Source: Oegoconia quadripuncta (Eukaryota > Arthropoda > Insecta > Lepidoptera > Autostichidae). From it: DNA of 64,000 bases. The stretch spans positions 26,592,836 through 26,656,835 of the forward strand of contig OX438748.1 in assembly GCA_949316235.1 (NCBI GenBank). The letters are read 5' to 3'. This document shows positions 1 through 13,600 of the stretch, in pieces. Each line of letters begins with the position of its first letter. The first letter of the stretch is position 1. Below the pieces are notes generated by a model that was not told the DNA's origin, made no database searches, and saw only the letters and a program-made list of their open reading frames with translations. The position numbers and the translations under genes are program-made.

Positions 1-545
1 AGTAGCTAAGCCTTCAAGACTTATCATACACAACAGAACAAATTTATAAGGAAAACTGCTAATTTTTTCCATTAGCTACCAAAAAAAGGTGGAGTAATTC
101 ATAATCTAAATACACCCCTCTTTGCGACAATATAATTTAAGAAAAGGAAATCCCTACAAAATTCCTCAAGCGAGAGTTATAAAGATGATCTCTTCAAATG
201 CTAGTGCCCGAGAGAGAGGAATATACTTACTCGTAGTAGAAATCTCCAGGTCCCCTACTAGTTGTTGAAAATTTGTAAACTCGAACGAAACTCGTTATGA
301 CAGAAATTATTTGCTGTCATTTTAATGTAAATTAAATCGAGGTACTACTTGATTTTTGGAAAGAATTTTCAATTTTAATAAAATCAATCTGACAAACAGT
401 GTTACGCGAACGACGATAGATGATTTTTTTATAATTTTGATATCTGCTTCGTTATCTATTTATTCAGATCTTCGTGACTTCTACATAATACTCATACGTC
501 TTTGTAATTAAAATCCAACTTTGTAAAAGTGACTTCATATAGAGA

Positions 546-841
546 TTGGAACTGCATAATCTTATTTCATCATCGCCTTTCTATCTTTGGACTACTAGGC
601 GTGGGGAGGGATTCCCCCCGTATGTAGTTAATATACCGAACATTCATACTATGAAGTTCAATTTTTCCTTCATGCGAACAGACATGGAGCTCTTTCCGGT
701 GTTAGTCTTTCCTGAATCCTACAACCTTGGGATCTTCAAGAGCAGAGTGAATAGGCATTTACTGGGACCTAGTGCTTCATCTTCGACCACATCGTCACTT
801 TCCATCAGGTGAGATTGTGGTCAAAGGCGATTCCAGTCAGT
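546..841 (+). mobile_element. LINE 3'-terminal remnant
   Basis: An 88-codon open stretch ends in a retrotransposon-type C-terminus, with the pattern '[18 protein letters not shown]' followed by a 3' UTR ending 'catcaggtgagattgtgg'. The same tail recurs at 9640/11081, 49025 and 62240 (+) and at 38705 (-). It is a 5'-truncated, non-functional copy. Confidence 0.65.
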
Positions 842-899
842 CATAAAAAAAAATAGTACATACATACATAGGTAATCTTACCGATGTATAAATTTTAGT

Positions 900-1080
900 A
901 CTGAAGTTTGTCTTATCTCTCTTATATTTAAGAGCTATGCTCTTGTCGGTGGAGTCCTTTCCACACTTCTCTACATTCCGCCTTTTCTTTGACTTCCTGA
1001 TACGACACGGCATTTACTTTCTCTTTTATTTGCACCATGTATGTTCTTCTAGGCCTTTCTCTCTTCTCTTTAGTGTATCT
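900..1080 (-). mobile_element. LINE ORF2 C-terminal remnant
   Basis: On the minus strand this matches, with decay, the fragments at 28195, 32870 and 54865, whose best-preserved reading ends 'LHRQEHS'. It is a broken reverse-transcriptase-element tail. Confidence 0.5.
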
Positions 1081-1565
1081 TAAGCCTCTAAAAATGAATG
1101 ACTAACGACTGAGACGAATTAGTTAAACCGAGGTAATCATAAAAAACAGTCAGTGTCTTATAACAGTGAAATATTTCAAACTGTTCGGGCCGGATTTTAT
1201 TAAAGCAATCTTGCAGTTTTTCACATTTTGCAGTGTAAAAATTTATTGTGCAGTTCACGAGGTACTAGACTGTACTGCATAGTTCCAGCACTTTGCAATC
1301 CATTTTCATTACAGTTCCTATCTACACTAAATATGTACATAGTAGGGGCCCCCACCCACCAACCCCTCATCAGATCGGTTTGGTTAGTTTATCCGCGACT
1401 GTAGCAAGGGATGCACGCTTTCGCATCAAAATGAGCGGGAATTCGCGATCTTAAATTCGAAACTTGGAACTAACCAAAAAAATATTGTTTTTTATTTGTA
1501 TCTGTGAAAGAACTATGACTCGTAAAGTGTTGTGCTTTGTATTTTTTTGACTATTTGTGTAAAAT

Positions 1566-1623
1566 ATGGACAAAATGGATTTGAATTTTTGGAAATTGTG
1601 TATTCTTTTACCGTTCTGTTTAT
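1566..1623 (+). CDS. Dscam-like: Dscam-like exon 1: start and signal peptide
   Basis: Begins at an ATG and reads [19 protein letters not shown], then one extra T before a strong GTAAGTA donor at 1624. The hydrophobic core continues smoothly into exon 2 ('SIILA|TTED'), giving a complete signal peptide with a plausible cleavage after Ala about residue 24. Phase 1 matches the acceptor at 14587. A second in-frame ATG at 1575 is an alternative start. Confidence 0.72.
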
Positions 1624-4600
1624 GTAAGTATGCATTGTTTTCCTAGTGCTTGCAAATCGTTATCTTATTCGTTGTTAATTGTCGGAACTAATTCTATTTA
1701 AGCCTAATAAAATTTATTTTATTTATTTTTTCGGAACACCAACGTCATATTATAATATTACACATTGATATTAGTCTAACATATAATGATGTACATGTGA
1801 CAATCAAAGATGTACACTTCAATCACCAATTGTACAAAAGCATCTCAGATGGTAAGTACAGTTATAAAAACAAATCGTCTATATAAATTATGAGCTGATA
1901 TTATCTTCCTAGCGATATATTATTATTATCAACAACAGAAAAAGGTACAAATATTATTATTATTATATAATATATCAATAAATGCACTTAAATACAAACT
2001 TTATTTACACAAACAGTGACGTCACTAATTCGAAAACAGTATCTGATAGCAACAATGGAGCATTCAGTTTCCTTACTTACAACTTGTTAACTTTTATAAA
2101 TATTTGAATGCCATATAGAATTTTGTTGGCTGAAAATAATATATGTTATAACCAGTTTAAATTGAAATATAAATATATGTATTTAACCTTTTCACCTGCC
2201 GCTCCTCGACTGAGTCATTGTCTATGTTTTATTTGAGGTGGCTGAAGTTTTTTTTTATTTTGACACACATGAATATTTATATAAACACCCACGACCCAGG
2301 AATGAATTAGCTCTAAAAGCATAAGTCAGTTTCTTTCAAGAACCACGGTGCCAAAATACATAGACCTCCGCCATTCTTCTTGAAAACAAAGATGCCAAGA
2401 AAGCCCATTATCTAAATCACAAAGTTTACAATATTATATCGCTCATTATAATAATTCAAAACTATAAACAACCTCTAAACTCGAAATATTCCTTACTTAA
2501 TTATTCAATCGTATAAAGAGCTTAGAAACTAATTATCGTCTACAAAACTTGATTCTGGTTAGGTGCACTTTAAAACTTAATTACAAGCTATTAACAATTA
2601 ACTTAATAAATGGGACTTTTAGTATGAAAATAAGCTTTGAAAGGCTGTATCTATTTATTGCGTTACATTAAAATCTTGAATTTTTTCATTAATTTTAAAG
2701 AGAATGGACGTTAACACACAGACAGACAGATAGACGGACAACAAAGTGATACCATATGGGAACCGTTTTCCAAAATGGGGTTTAGAATCTCAAAAAGCAG
2801 TTTAAATTGATTTTAAATCGTACTTTTCTAGGCTGTATAGAGACATGCCAATCTCCTGACCCATTTTTTAACGCATACACACAGCGCCATCTAGTTCCAC
2901 ACTAAGCAACTAGGCTTGTATTATATATACCAGATGGTTGATAAACTACACACATATATTTTTTTTTGGTAAATAAATACATATATAAATGAAAAACCTC
3001 CATAACTCAGGAACACATGTCTGCATTCATCATACAAACATATGCCCCTAGCGGGATTCGAACCCGCGACCTATTGGTATAGCAGCAGAGTTTCTAACCA
3101 CTACACCAAACAGGTCGTCAACATTGACCGACTTTTTGTCGGCACAAATTAAACCTACATTGTAAATAAATAAAATAAAGATATATAATATTTATTCATC
3201 CCAAAATTAACAAAGTAAGAGTTTATTAGAACAAGGGAAAAGTTGAGATGAATGGGCAAAGCTGCTGATTTGAGTTCCCTCCCAGCAGAGAAGTTGCTGC
3301 CACTAAAGAATGTATAAAGAATATTGCACTATTTCAACGCACACACCCTACAAAAATCGGTCACAACACGGTGGTAAAGGTAACGACGAAAAAATTTGTA
3401 GGTCCGACTACCGAGTCGGACCTACAAAAAGTCTTACGTGGATGGGCAACCTTAATTTGCATTTTCAACTTATTTATGGGAGAACAATCTGTAAAGTATG
3501 AAATATGGTTGGTTGAGGGCATTTTAAATGTCCGCCTGGCTAGCTACCACCATCTTATCTAAATCTGCCCCAAAGCAGCAATGTTAATAGCATTGTTGTG
3601 TTCCGGTTGTCAGAGATAAGATACCCAGTTCTCCAAATGTGTTGGGGTTTCCGGGTCAGTACGCTTCCACCTTCAACCTCATCTTCACTTAACATCAGGT
3701 GTAATTGAGGCCAAGTACGAACCCGTCGTGCATATAAAAAAATGTATGGTATTTTATCAGGTAACTGCGACATATGCGCCTGCTCCCACGTCAAACTAAA
3801 TGTAAACAGAAAGATAAGCCAACATGGGAGCTCTAGCTTTCATATATCCGTGGTTTTTGGATAACTCCCACTCGTTATTATTATTATTATTAAATTCTTT
3901 ATTGCACACAAAAATAAAATACAAAGAACACTCGTTATTAGTTTATTATCTACATACAGTCATCTGTAGCTAGAAATATTTATTTATCCTCTTTATTGTA
4001 AACTGGTTTTCAACCTGCGATTTCACCCACTTGGATTAACTATATCGTGTATTTCTTTCATTGTAAAACTAGTATAGTATAATAAGTTTATACTGCCATA
4101 TAATTTTTTTATTTAAAGCTAAAATAAACAAAAAAGCTAGAAAGCGGCTGATAAAATGCTATATATGGAGTATAGCTTTATACGGCTGTGAGACATGGCC
4201 ATTAACACAAAGGGATAGGGAAAGGTTAGAGGCATTCGAGATGTGGTGTTTGGTAACGCAGGATCTAAGCTGACCAATCCTTTCACCACGATGGCAAGGT
4301 CTAAACTATGTCAATAAATAAAATATAATCGGACATCTACCTAGTTACTATAAAACACCGAAAAAGAGTCATTAACCTGTGAAACGTAACGATTATTGGA
4401 ATAGATAAAGCTGTAGCTATTTCAGTTACAGCGGTTACGAACATAAGAGATAACTATTAACTGTTAGCTTCAGTGGTCCAATTGTGGGGAACTTTGGCCC
4501 AAATAACTTCGTATTTCGGCTAAAGTTCGTTCTTTTGTTCACTTGCGAAGATTCCAGTTAAACTCTTCCATTATTCCGTAATAGCTGCTGACAGAAGTCT

Positions 4601-7600
4601 TAATGTTATAGGAAGCTTGTTGTAGCTTTCTAGTACAGTCGAACACACCGTTTAATGACAAGGTACCAGGGTGTTGATATTTTTATAACTGGATCACGTA
4701 GGTACTTTCAAGGAATCAATTTTTATTATCTTATCTTATCAAATATTTCAACCAAGGAGGGTGCATATCTAGATACTCATAATGGTAAGTTCCCGATTAA
4801 TATAACAAATTGTTGAATGAAATGCTATTATTGAACGGCTGTGTGGAATCACGAATGTAGTAAATTGCAGTTGCGATGAACCCATATTTTGTAGAATCAC
4901 GAATAGGAAGAATCCGATTGCGTTAAAATAACGGCTGTGTAGAATCACTAATGTAGTAATGCGCAGTTGTGTGGAATCAATATTGTATTGGAATCACGAA
5001 TAGGAAGAATCACGTTTATTTTATTTATTTATTTTATCATTTATTGCACACAAGAAAAAAAACTTACAGATACGTTTGTGTAATCGATCGCATAATTTCA
5101 CCTACTGTGTCTGCTAATTGTTATTTTAATATTTAGTGTAAATGATGGCAAAATGTACTTATCACAATAATAACCTTTTTTTTTTAAATAAATAAATATT
5201 TCGGACACTTACACGAATCATCTAGTCCTAAACTAAGCAAAGTTTGTGCTATGGATACTAGTTAACGGATAAAAATACATAAATATTTATATAAACATTC
5301 ATGACTCGGGAATAAATGTTCGTATTCATTAGGCCGGTAACGCATCTGTGACCATTTTGGTGTTGCGGGTGTCCATGGGCGGCGGTGATTGCTTTCCATC
5401 AGATGACCCGCATGCTCGTTTGCCGCCCTCTCATATAAAAAAAAATCATACAAAGATTTTCCCCCGCGGGATTCGATACCTCCAAACTTTCACAAATACA
5501 CTTTATTGCACAACAGAAAAGAAAATACAGTTCCAGAAAAGTTTCACATTTATATTATAATATTAGTTAGTTATAGTTTATATTATAATGTTTGTATTCA
5601 TTACACAAACATTTACCCCTCGCGACATTCGAACCCGCAACCATTAGTTTCGCTGACATGGTCAATATCCACTACACCAACAGTAACTATGTGTAAAGAC
5701 ACATAGTTACTGTATTTTTTTAAATATGGTTTCAATTTCTCGGTACATAGTTTTAATACAAAATGAATTTGAATTCGTGTAATTCGCATTAACTGGTGAC
5801 GCTACTCTTGATTAAACTAACATTCTATGGAACTTGCTAACTTTATGCATAACGGGTTGGTACTTGACCTCAATCACACCTGATGTTAAGTGAAGATGAG
5901 GTCGAAGGTGGGAGCGTACTGACCCGGAAATCCCAACACATTTGGGGGACTGGCTATCTTATCTCTGACAACCGGAACACAACAATGCTATTAACATTGC
6001 TGCTTGGCGGTAGATTTAGATAAGATGGTGGTAGCTAGCCAGGCGGACATTTAAAATGCCCTACCAACAACCAAACCGAGTACTTAAACATGTACCCTGC
6101 TGGGGCTAATGTAAATATGTTTGATTCTTGCTGCTTTATTTAAAAATGTAATTTAAAGAGGCCGATTCAATCGATCAATCAATAATTTAATATGCACGCG
6201 TTGCATCGTAGCGCACTTCGTAGCCACCAGCTGAATTGTTAAAGAAACGCCGCTACGACATAACCCGCCTTTTGATGACATAACAAAGAAACTTCTTCAA
6301 AGTAAAAAAATGTTTTTGGGTACTGGCTGCTTTATATAAGCATAGACTAGGTGCTAGTTGCTACGTATGTGGAGTACCTACAGAGAATGGAGAATTTAGA
6401 AAGGAATGAAAATTAAATTGTGTAAAACGAAGGTTATGGTTGTGGAAAGGGAAACATGACAATGTTATGAAAAAAGAGTGGCCGTTTTTATCAACAATTT
6501 GAAATTCTCGAAAATAACCTCAATTAAAGCTATTTATATATTATTTATAATTAACTTTTAGGCTTCTCAAGTGCAGAACAGAGCGATTTTCTGATTTTTT
6601 TTGTATTTAAAAGAAATGTTATATCATCCGGTGAAGGCGCCACTGGACGGAATATTTCCTTCAAATACACCTAAGAACCTATCCTCGAGTTTAATCTTAA
6701 ATATATAAAAATAATTAGGAACTCTCGAAAGACTACGATGTCATCGGAATAGACCAATACATGTGTTTAACACTAAATATCTTCGAAACGGATTAACCGA
6801 TTTTCATCAAACAAGAATAAGAAACTGTCGCCCAGTCTTTAATTAAAAATACTGCACCAAAATCGGACAACGCATTACTGAGATAATGCGTTGAGTAGAC
6901 AGTTGAGTATTGTAACACTTTACCCCTGAAAACTTAAATGCTAAATTTTAAAAATGATTAGTAGATACTTATATTTTACTAAAAATGCAAAATAAAGGAA
7001 GGTTACCTACTATAATAATAAATACATACATACATAATATGCTCACGCCTGTTTCCCGTTGAGGTAGACAGAGACCTGCCCCAGATCTATCCTTTTTGTG
7101 GAGGATAGATGCATCGGGGCATCTGTCCTTTTTGAAGGATAGATGCCCATCTTAATAAATAAATTTAAGAAAAGAAAAATAATAATAAAAGCAACTAAAA
7201 CATGTTCTTTAGAGTCTTAGCTTTAATATGCAATCAGCTACGAAAATTCTTACACTATTGATAAAAGTTCCACTACTGTAAAAAGTATCCAAAATTAACA
7301 ATAACTTTTCGCGGGTAAAAGTTTTCGTTTGGTACTATCAAGTAGCTGCGTGGACACCTCACGCGTCGCTCCCCTTGTGCTGGCGGGGGACGGGTAGCGC
7401 TTTGTAATAAATAGGTAGTTTTTTTTTTTTTTTTTTTTTTTTTAATTAGAATGGGATCGCTCTTGACCTTAAACTGGATTAATGTCGAGATAAGGTCTAC
7501 GATGGAACGAGCTTTCCCAGAAGATGCCTATTTAACCTGACTTTAAAGAGCTGCGGGTTATATGCGATTGGAAACACAGACGGAGGCAATGCGTTCCACT

Positions 7601-10600
7601 CCTTAGCCGTGCGCATGAGAAACGAAGACCTAAAACGCTTGGTCCTTATAAATGGCACGTCAACTAAGATAATAACGTTAGATCGGAATTTGGTTTTTTA
7701 CTTGGAGTTTTTGAAAACGAGGCACATATCCCCATCGGGCACCTATCCGGCAGTACTCTAGGTAGAATATATCCTAGATTAAAACATAGGACACTTTTTA
7801 TCCCGATGAAGTGAGTTTCTGCGGGATAATCAAATTAAGCATATCCGCGATAAAGTTAGTCTACGCAAGCGAACCCGCGGGCGGAAAGCTAATTTTTAAT
7901 CATTTTTAACCACCTAAGTTTTTCCGATTAGAATCGACTGTTTCATGCGTTTGAAAATTGTGTTTTTGTACGGACGTGTCTCAGTAATGCGTGGACTGAT
8001 TTGTGTGTGGTTTTTTTTATAATTTAGATTCTTGGACAAATTTCATGGCCATTTGTGATGTAAAATTGATTCATCCGTTTCGAGAATATTTGACTTTTAA
8101 CACAGCGGCTATATACCTAGATGTTGTTATTATGTTCAGTCAAAAGTCTTTCTAAAGTTTCCAAATAGCCATGTTATTTTGAAAGTGTCATCTAGTATCA
8201 TCAACTAGATGGCGCCTTGTGTATGTGCAAAGATATTTATATATTTATTCCTAGGCCGGTCACCCAGATCACCATCCTCAACTCGCCCTCGGCGAAAAAT
8301 CAAAATCTCAGTACATGTTGTTTCGTGAATATGTCTTCCCTTTGTACTCTTTGTTGCTAGGAAGTCAAAGGCAGCAAGCACTTAAGGCGGTGTCTCAAAA
8401 GATTTCTTAGAAAGCTTATCTAGGTTACATCTCGAGCTTTCATTCAGTTTTATAAAACTCACACACGACTCAAAGCCCTCGAAAATTGTGGTGCGAACTT
8501 TTTGAAGCTCCAATAGTTTTAAAGTATTTTTATTCTTTTTAGGGTAACGTATACGATTTTACAGAATAAATGAAATTCTTATAAATAAATAAATTTCTTT
8601 GGACATACACACAGTACCATCTAGTTCCACACTAAGTTGCTAGACTTGTATATTATGAATACCAGATGATTGATAAACCACACGAACATAAGTGTAATGT
8701 AATTATATTTTATTGTAAATATACAGAATGAATTTGAATTCATGTAAGCAAATTCGGCTGCATTGGGCTATGGGTACCTAGTGGAAAGTTGTTCGTAATC
8801 AGAAGTAAAGTAACCAGTAAACAGGAATTACAAGAATTAAATTTCATTCAAAATCTGTTTTCATTTATCAATTATTAGAAGACGTATTATAAAATATATA
8901 TTTAGACGATCATTATCATTATATTTCTGAATTAATACAATACAATACAAATACACTTTATTGCACAACAGAAAAGAAAATACAGTTTCAGAAAAGTGGT
9001 AAGAATAGAATGTTCAATTTGGCGACCTTATCACTAAAGGCGATTTCTTCCAGACAACATTTGGGTATAAGGACAATACATTTGAAACAGGTAAGTTGTG
9101 CGGTATTAATAATGAAATATTATTGTGCCTTTTTGTAATATACACGGTGAATTTTTGTAATATACAGGGTGAATTTGAGTTCGTGTAATTATTTATTAAC
9201 TGGTGACGCCACTCTTGATTATGACCAACTTTCCAACCAATCAGTTTATGTTAGCCGACTTCATAAAGTTAGTAAGTCGTTCAAAGGGCAATGTATACGC
9301 TTTTATAATAAGGTTCCAGTAGACATTCAAAATTTGCCTTTAAATAAATTTAAAGCAATCATAAAACAGAAATTATTAGCAACAGGCTATTATAAAATCA
9401 CTGGCTATTTGAATGATAAGCAAGCATGGACATAGCTGTCTCATTATTCATATGATTATGAAATCACAAATTGTAACCCATAATCTTTAAAAGAGCAACC
9501 CTAGAGTTTCTTGCTCGTTCTTCTCTGAGGAGTCAGCTTTGTGAATGAGCCGTAAATTTAAATGTAATATTAATAGTGACGTTTTCAACTGATAATTTTA
9601 TCCTATGAAATAAAAATCCTCGTCGGTTTTTCCCGACACTTACAACCTTGGGATCTTCAAGTCTAAAGTGAATCTGGGGGCACGGCCGTGCCCCCACCAA
9701 GTCGAGCAAAAAAGCGTCACGGCCGTACCATCCTTTTCTCGAAGCAATTCAGACCATTTTCGACCCCCTGTAACTTCGTTGTGGATAAAAATAGAAGACT
9801 GAAATTTTCAGTAACTATGCAGGCATTGTAAAGACACGTATATTTAAAATTTCATTCAATTTGAACCAGTATTTTTAAGAATTATAAGGGGTCAAATTTC
9901 TTAATTTTGTCAGTCACTGACTCACCGATCATCAAAATTCTAAGGCACTTCTAGCAGACCTAGAAGCTTCAAATTTGGAATATAAGTAGTGTTTGGTGTA
10001 TGAATCAAGGAAAAACTAAAAAATCTAGAAAAGACAGCAAAGAAAATTAAGCCCATACAGCCAAGTCTTCAGTTAATTAAATTTTTCAATATTGGCTTTA
10101 TTCGTAACGATGTTTTATTATTTTACGGCAAAAATTGTAACATCAAAGCCTCCCAGAAAAACCCATAGAGACAGGGAGTGGGCTCTTAGAAAAACTGTAG
10201 CTGAAGCTCAAGAAGTAGTACCGGAAAAGAGAAAACGGAAGGCTACCTACAAAAATAAGAAAAGTTCATAAGTCAGAGAGAGGGCTTTAAGAAAATTCGT
10301 TGCTGGTAGATATACATATATACAATAAGTAGAAGGTACCGAAAAGGAAAAAAGTAGAACTGTCTACAAAATACAAAAAGAAATGAGATCCCATCAAAAA
10401 CAATACTTGTCAAAAAAACCAAGTCTCGCAACTCAGTTGTTCTGCGGTAAAAAGTTGTGAGATCCATGTAATACCAAGTCGGTTGATAATTTATTCAGTC
10501 TCTCCTTAAGCGACTTTCTGTCATAATACGTCCAGTCTCTAAGACCACGATCGTGGTCCATAACAATTGAAAATCAATTGTGTCTGGAATCTCCGTACTC

Positions 10601-13600
10601 GAAGCATTAAGTTGTTACGTAATAATTAAAAGCATCTTATAGTGACGCATATCAATATTAAAATTCTTTAATGTTTTATATAAATATATTGAGACTTGGC
10701 CATCGCCTGAAAAGACGTGTAAATTCAATCGCCTGAAAACACATGTAAATTCAATTATTTAGTGCGATGGCCAAGTGTCGATATATTTATATAAAACATT
10801 AAAGAATTTTAATATTGATATGCGTCACTATAAGATGCTGTTAATTATTACGTAACAACTTAATGCTTCGAGTACGGAGATTCCAGACACAATTGATTTT
10901 CAATTGTTATGGACCACGATCGTGGTCTTAGAGACTGGACGTATTATGACAGAAAGTCGCTTAAGTAGAGACTGAATAAATTATCAACCGACTTGGTATT
11001 ATATGGATCTCACAACTTTTTACCGCAGAACAACTGAGTTGCGAGACTTGGTTTTTTTGACAAGTATTGTTTTTGATGGGATAGGCATTTACTGGGTGCG
11101 CGTGATACATCTTCGGCTTCATCGTCACTTTCCATCAGGTGAGATTGTAGTCAAACGCGAAACCAGTTTTTAATAAAAAAAAAAAAAAAATATATTTTAT
11201 TTGATTTGATTCCCCAAATAACCATAGTCGAATTCGATAAAAAAAATTTCGATTACCCATTTAAAAGAAACCATTCCGAAACCACCTTTAGTATGGAAGT
11301 CCAAAAATTTTCGTCTGGTGTGGTGACTCCACTCCTGATTAAGAACAACCACAAGAACCATAGCCGAATTCTGCCGAAAATTGTTGGACCTCCATACTGA
11401 AGTGTTTTCAGAATAGATCACTTTGTATGGGTAATTGAAAATTGTATTGTATTGTTTGGTTATATCAAATCGCAACTCAATTGACGACCGGTTGGTGTAG
11501 TGGATAGTGACCCTGTCAGCGAAACCAACGGTTGCGGGTTCGAATCCCGCGAGGGGTAAATGTTTGTGTGATGAATACGAACATTTATTCTCGAGTCATG
11601 GATGTTTATATAACTATTTATGTATGTTTATCCGTTATCTAGTATTCATAGCACAAGCTTTGCTTAGTTTGGGACTAGATGATTGGTGTAAGTGTCCAAA
11701 ATATTTATTTCATTATTTTATTTATTTATTTAATTATCTCCACCTTCGACCTCATCTTCACTTAACATAAGGTGTGATTGAGATCAGGTACCAACCCGTT
11801 GTGCATAAAAAAAAAATAAAAAAAATATTACTTTATGTGGAACCTTCGGTGAGTGGGACATACGCATGATAGGGGTTTTTAAATTGCCCCAACATAAAAC
11901 ATCTACAACTATTGAATGCCATATGATTTTGTCACAAGCTAGTAGGCACGTAAACTCTTGTATTGCGTCATATGTCAGTGTAAGCATACCTCTTACTCAA
12001 ACGTCAAGTCGAGTACTGAAACTCACGACGTCGTTAAAACTTCGTCAATTACGATTCAACGTCACATGTCATAAGTACATGCCTCTTCAAAGTTTTATTA
12101 TATTTGTTAGACGAGTTCTACTTCGGTTTGAATACGACGAATTAATGTCTACGTAGCGTTGATAAAAGGGGGATTTTGAAAAGCTTTTTAAGGATTAAAT
12201 AAGCTGGCGGGTATAAAAGTTTTTACTGGTCTCCTCCTGGTGATGGTTTTATTTTTCGTCCCGTCGTGTTTTTTTGTCTCATTAAATCGCTTTTTAAAGT
12301 GTCCTTAGATATTCCATATTTCAACGGATTCATATTAAGTAGATACATAGGTACTTGATAAAATGAACTGTGATAACTGCATATGTACATACACATATGC
12401 TCATGCCTGTTTCCCGTTGGGGTAGGCAACTAATGATTTACACTTTTGTTACTTCCACTTTCATCAAATGCTCCGTGCAAATGCAAATCATAACCGCCTC
12501 CGTGGCTCAATATAAACAACGATGAGTTTACGATTCGGAGGTCGCGGGTTCGATCCCCAGCGGAGTACATGTTTAAGTACATGTTTGGTTGGTGGTAGGG
12601 CATTAAATGAATGAATGGAAATCATTTATTCATGTAGGCAATACAATATGCACCTATGAACGTCATTTGTTTTTTAAACTACCACTAGCTCGGAACGCGA
12701 CCTCTACTGAGAAGAGCTAGCGAGAAACTCAGAGGGTTTGTCTCTTTTTTAAATGTCTGCCTGGCTAGCTACCACCATCCTATCTAAATCTGCCGCCAAG
12801 CAACAATGTTAATAGCATTGTTGTGTTGCGGTTGTCAGAGATAAAATAGCCAGTCCCCTAAATGTGTTGGGGTTTCCGGGTCAGTACGCTTCCACCTTCG
12901 ACCTCATCTTCACTTAACATCAGGTGTGATTGAGGTCAAGTAACCTGTTGTGCATAAAAAAAAATGCTTTATAAGCATGTCGGTTAATGGCTGACCGCAC
13001 CTAACCTTTTGTGATTACGTCAGTCATTTGATTGACGCGACCTTCTTGGTCGACCTGTACCAACACTTTCATTCACGCTTTTGTTATTATATTGCTTTCG
13101 TTAAACTCCTTTCACTCATTCGTTTCATATGCCCAAACCATCTTAACATACCTCTTTCTATCTTACTTCTTACCTTATAAATGCTCATCGTAAACTCAAT
13201 TTTTAAATTTATAAATAAATTTGTATATTCTAATTCTAATCTAAATTCGTGTAATTGCGACATGCTACTATAAAGTAATTACATGACTGCCCCAGGAAAG
13301 AGGGTTTGTTTTTTAAATGTACCTACATACGTAGATTCTATGTTATTCTTTAGATTAAAAGACATGACCGATTTATGAAGTGCATGGTGTCTTCTTGTTC
13401 CCCCGAGTGTCAAAAATCCAACATTGCGCCCACTAAATACAAAATGGCGTCCTCTTCCAAACATTTCAGCGTAAATAGTCAAGTAAGAATATGTAACTTT
13501 TGTGGTTTAACTTCCTATAATATTAGCTTCAGATTAAAGCTTCAGATCTTTTGTAGTTGGGTAGGGTTCTAACCAATCTGTAGCTTGTTTTAGGTATCTA

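Larger units (their letters stand above)
1..1565. other. upstream region of the Dscam-like gene
   Basis: No coding exon is recognised. It holds a LINE tail at 546-841 and another LINE remnant at 900-1080. The 500 bp before the first ATG are unique-looking and would contain the promoter and 5' UTR, but I cannot place a TATA box or initiator with confidence. A short upstream ORF (1515-1550, 11 codons) precedes the main start. Confidence 0.5.
9640..11170 (+). mobile_element. LINE 3' tail split by a 1.4-kb insertion
   Basis: The family tail seen intact at 715-830 reads '...gtgaat|aggcatttactggg...'. Here the left part stops at 9673 ('aaagtgaat') and the right part resumes at 11081 ('ataggcatttactggg'), so about 1.4 kb was inserted at this point. 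Confidence 0.75.

Noticed and set aside
11866..12156. 96-codon ORF in intron 1
   Set aside because: No recognisable domain, and the opposite strand is also open in part; nothing supports coding.
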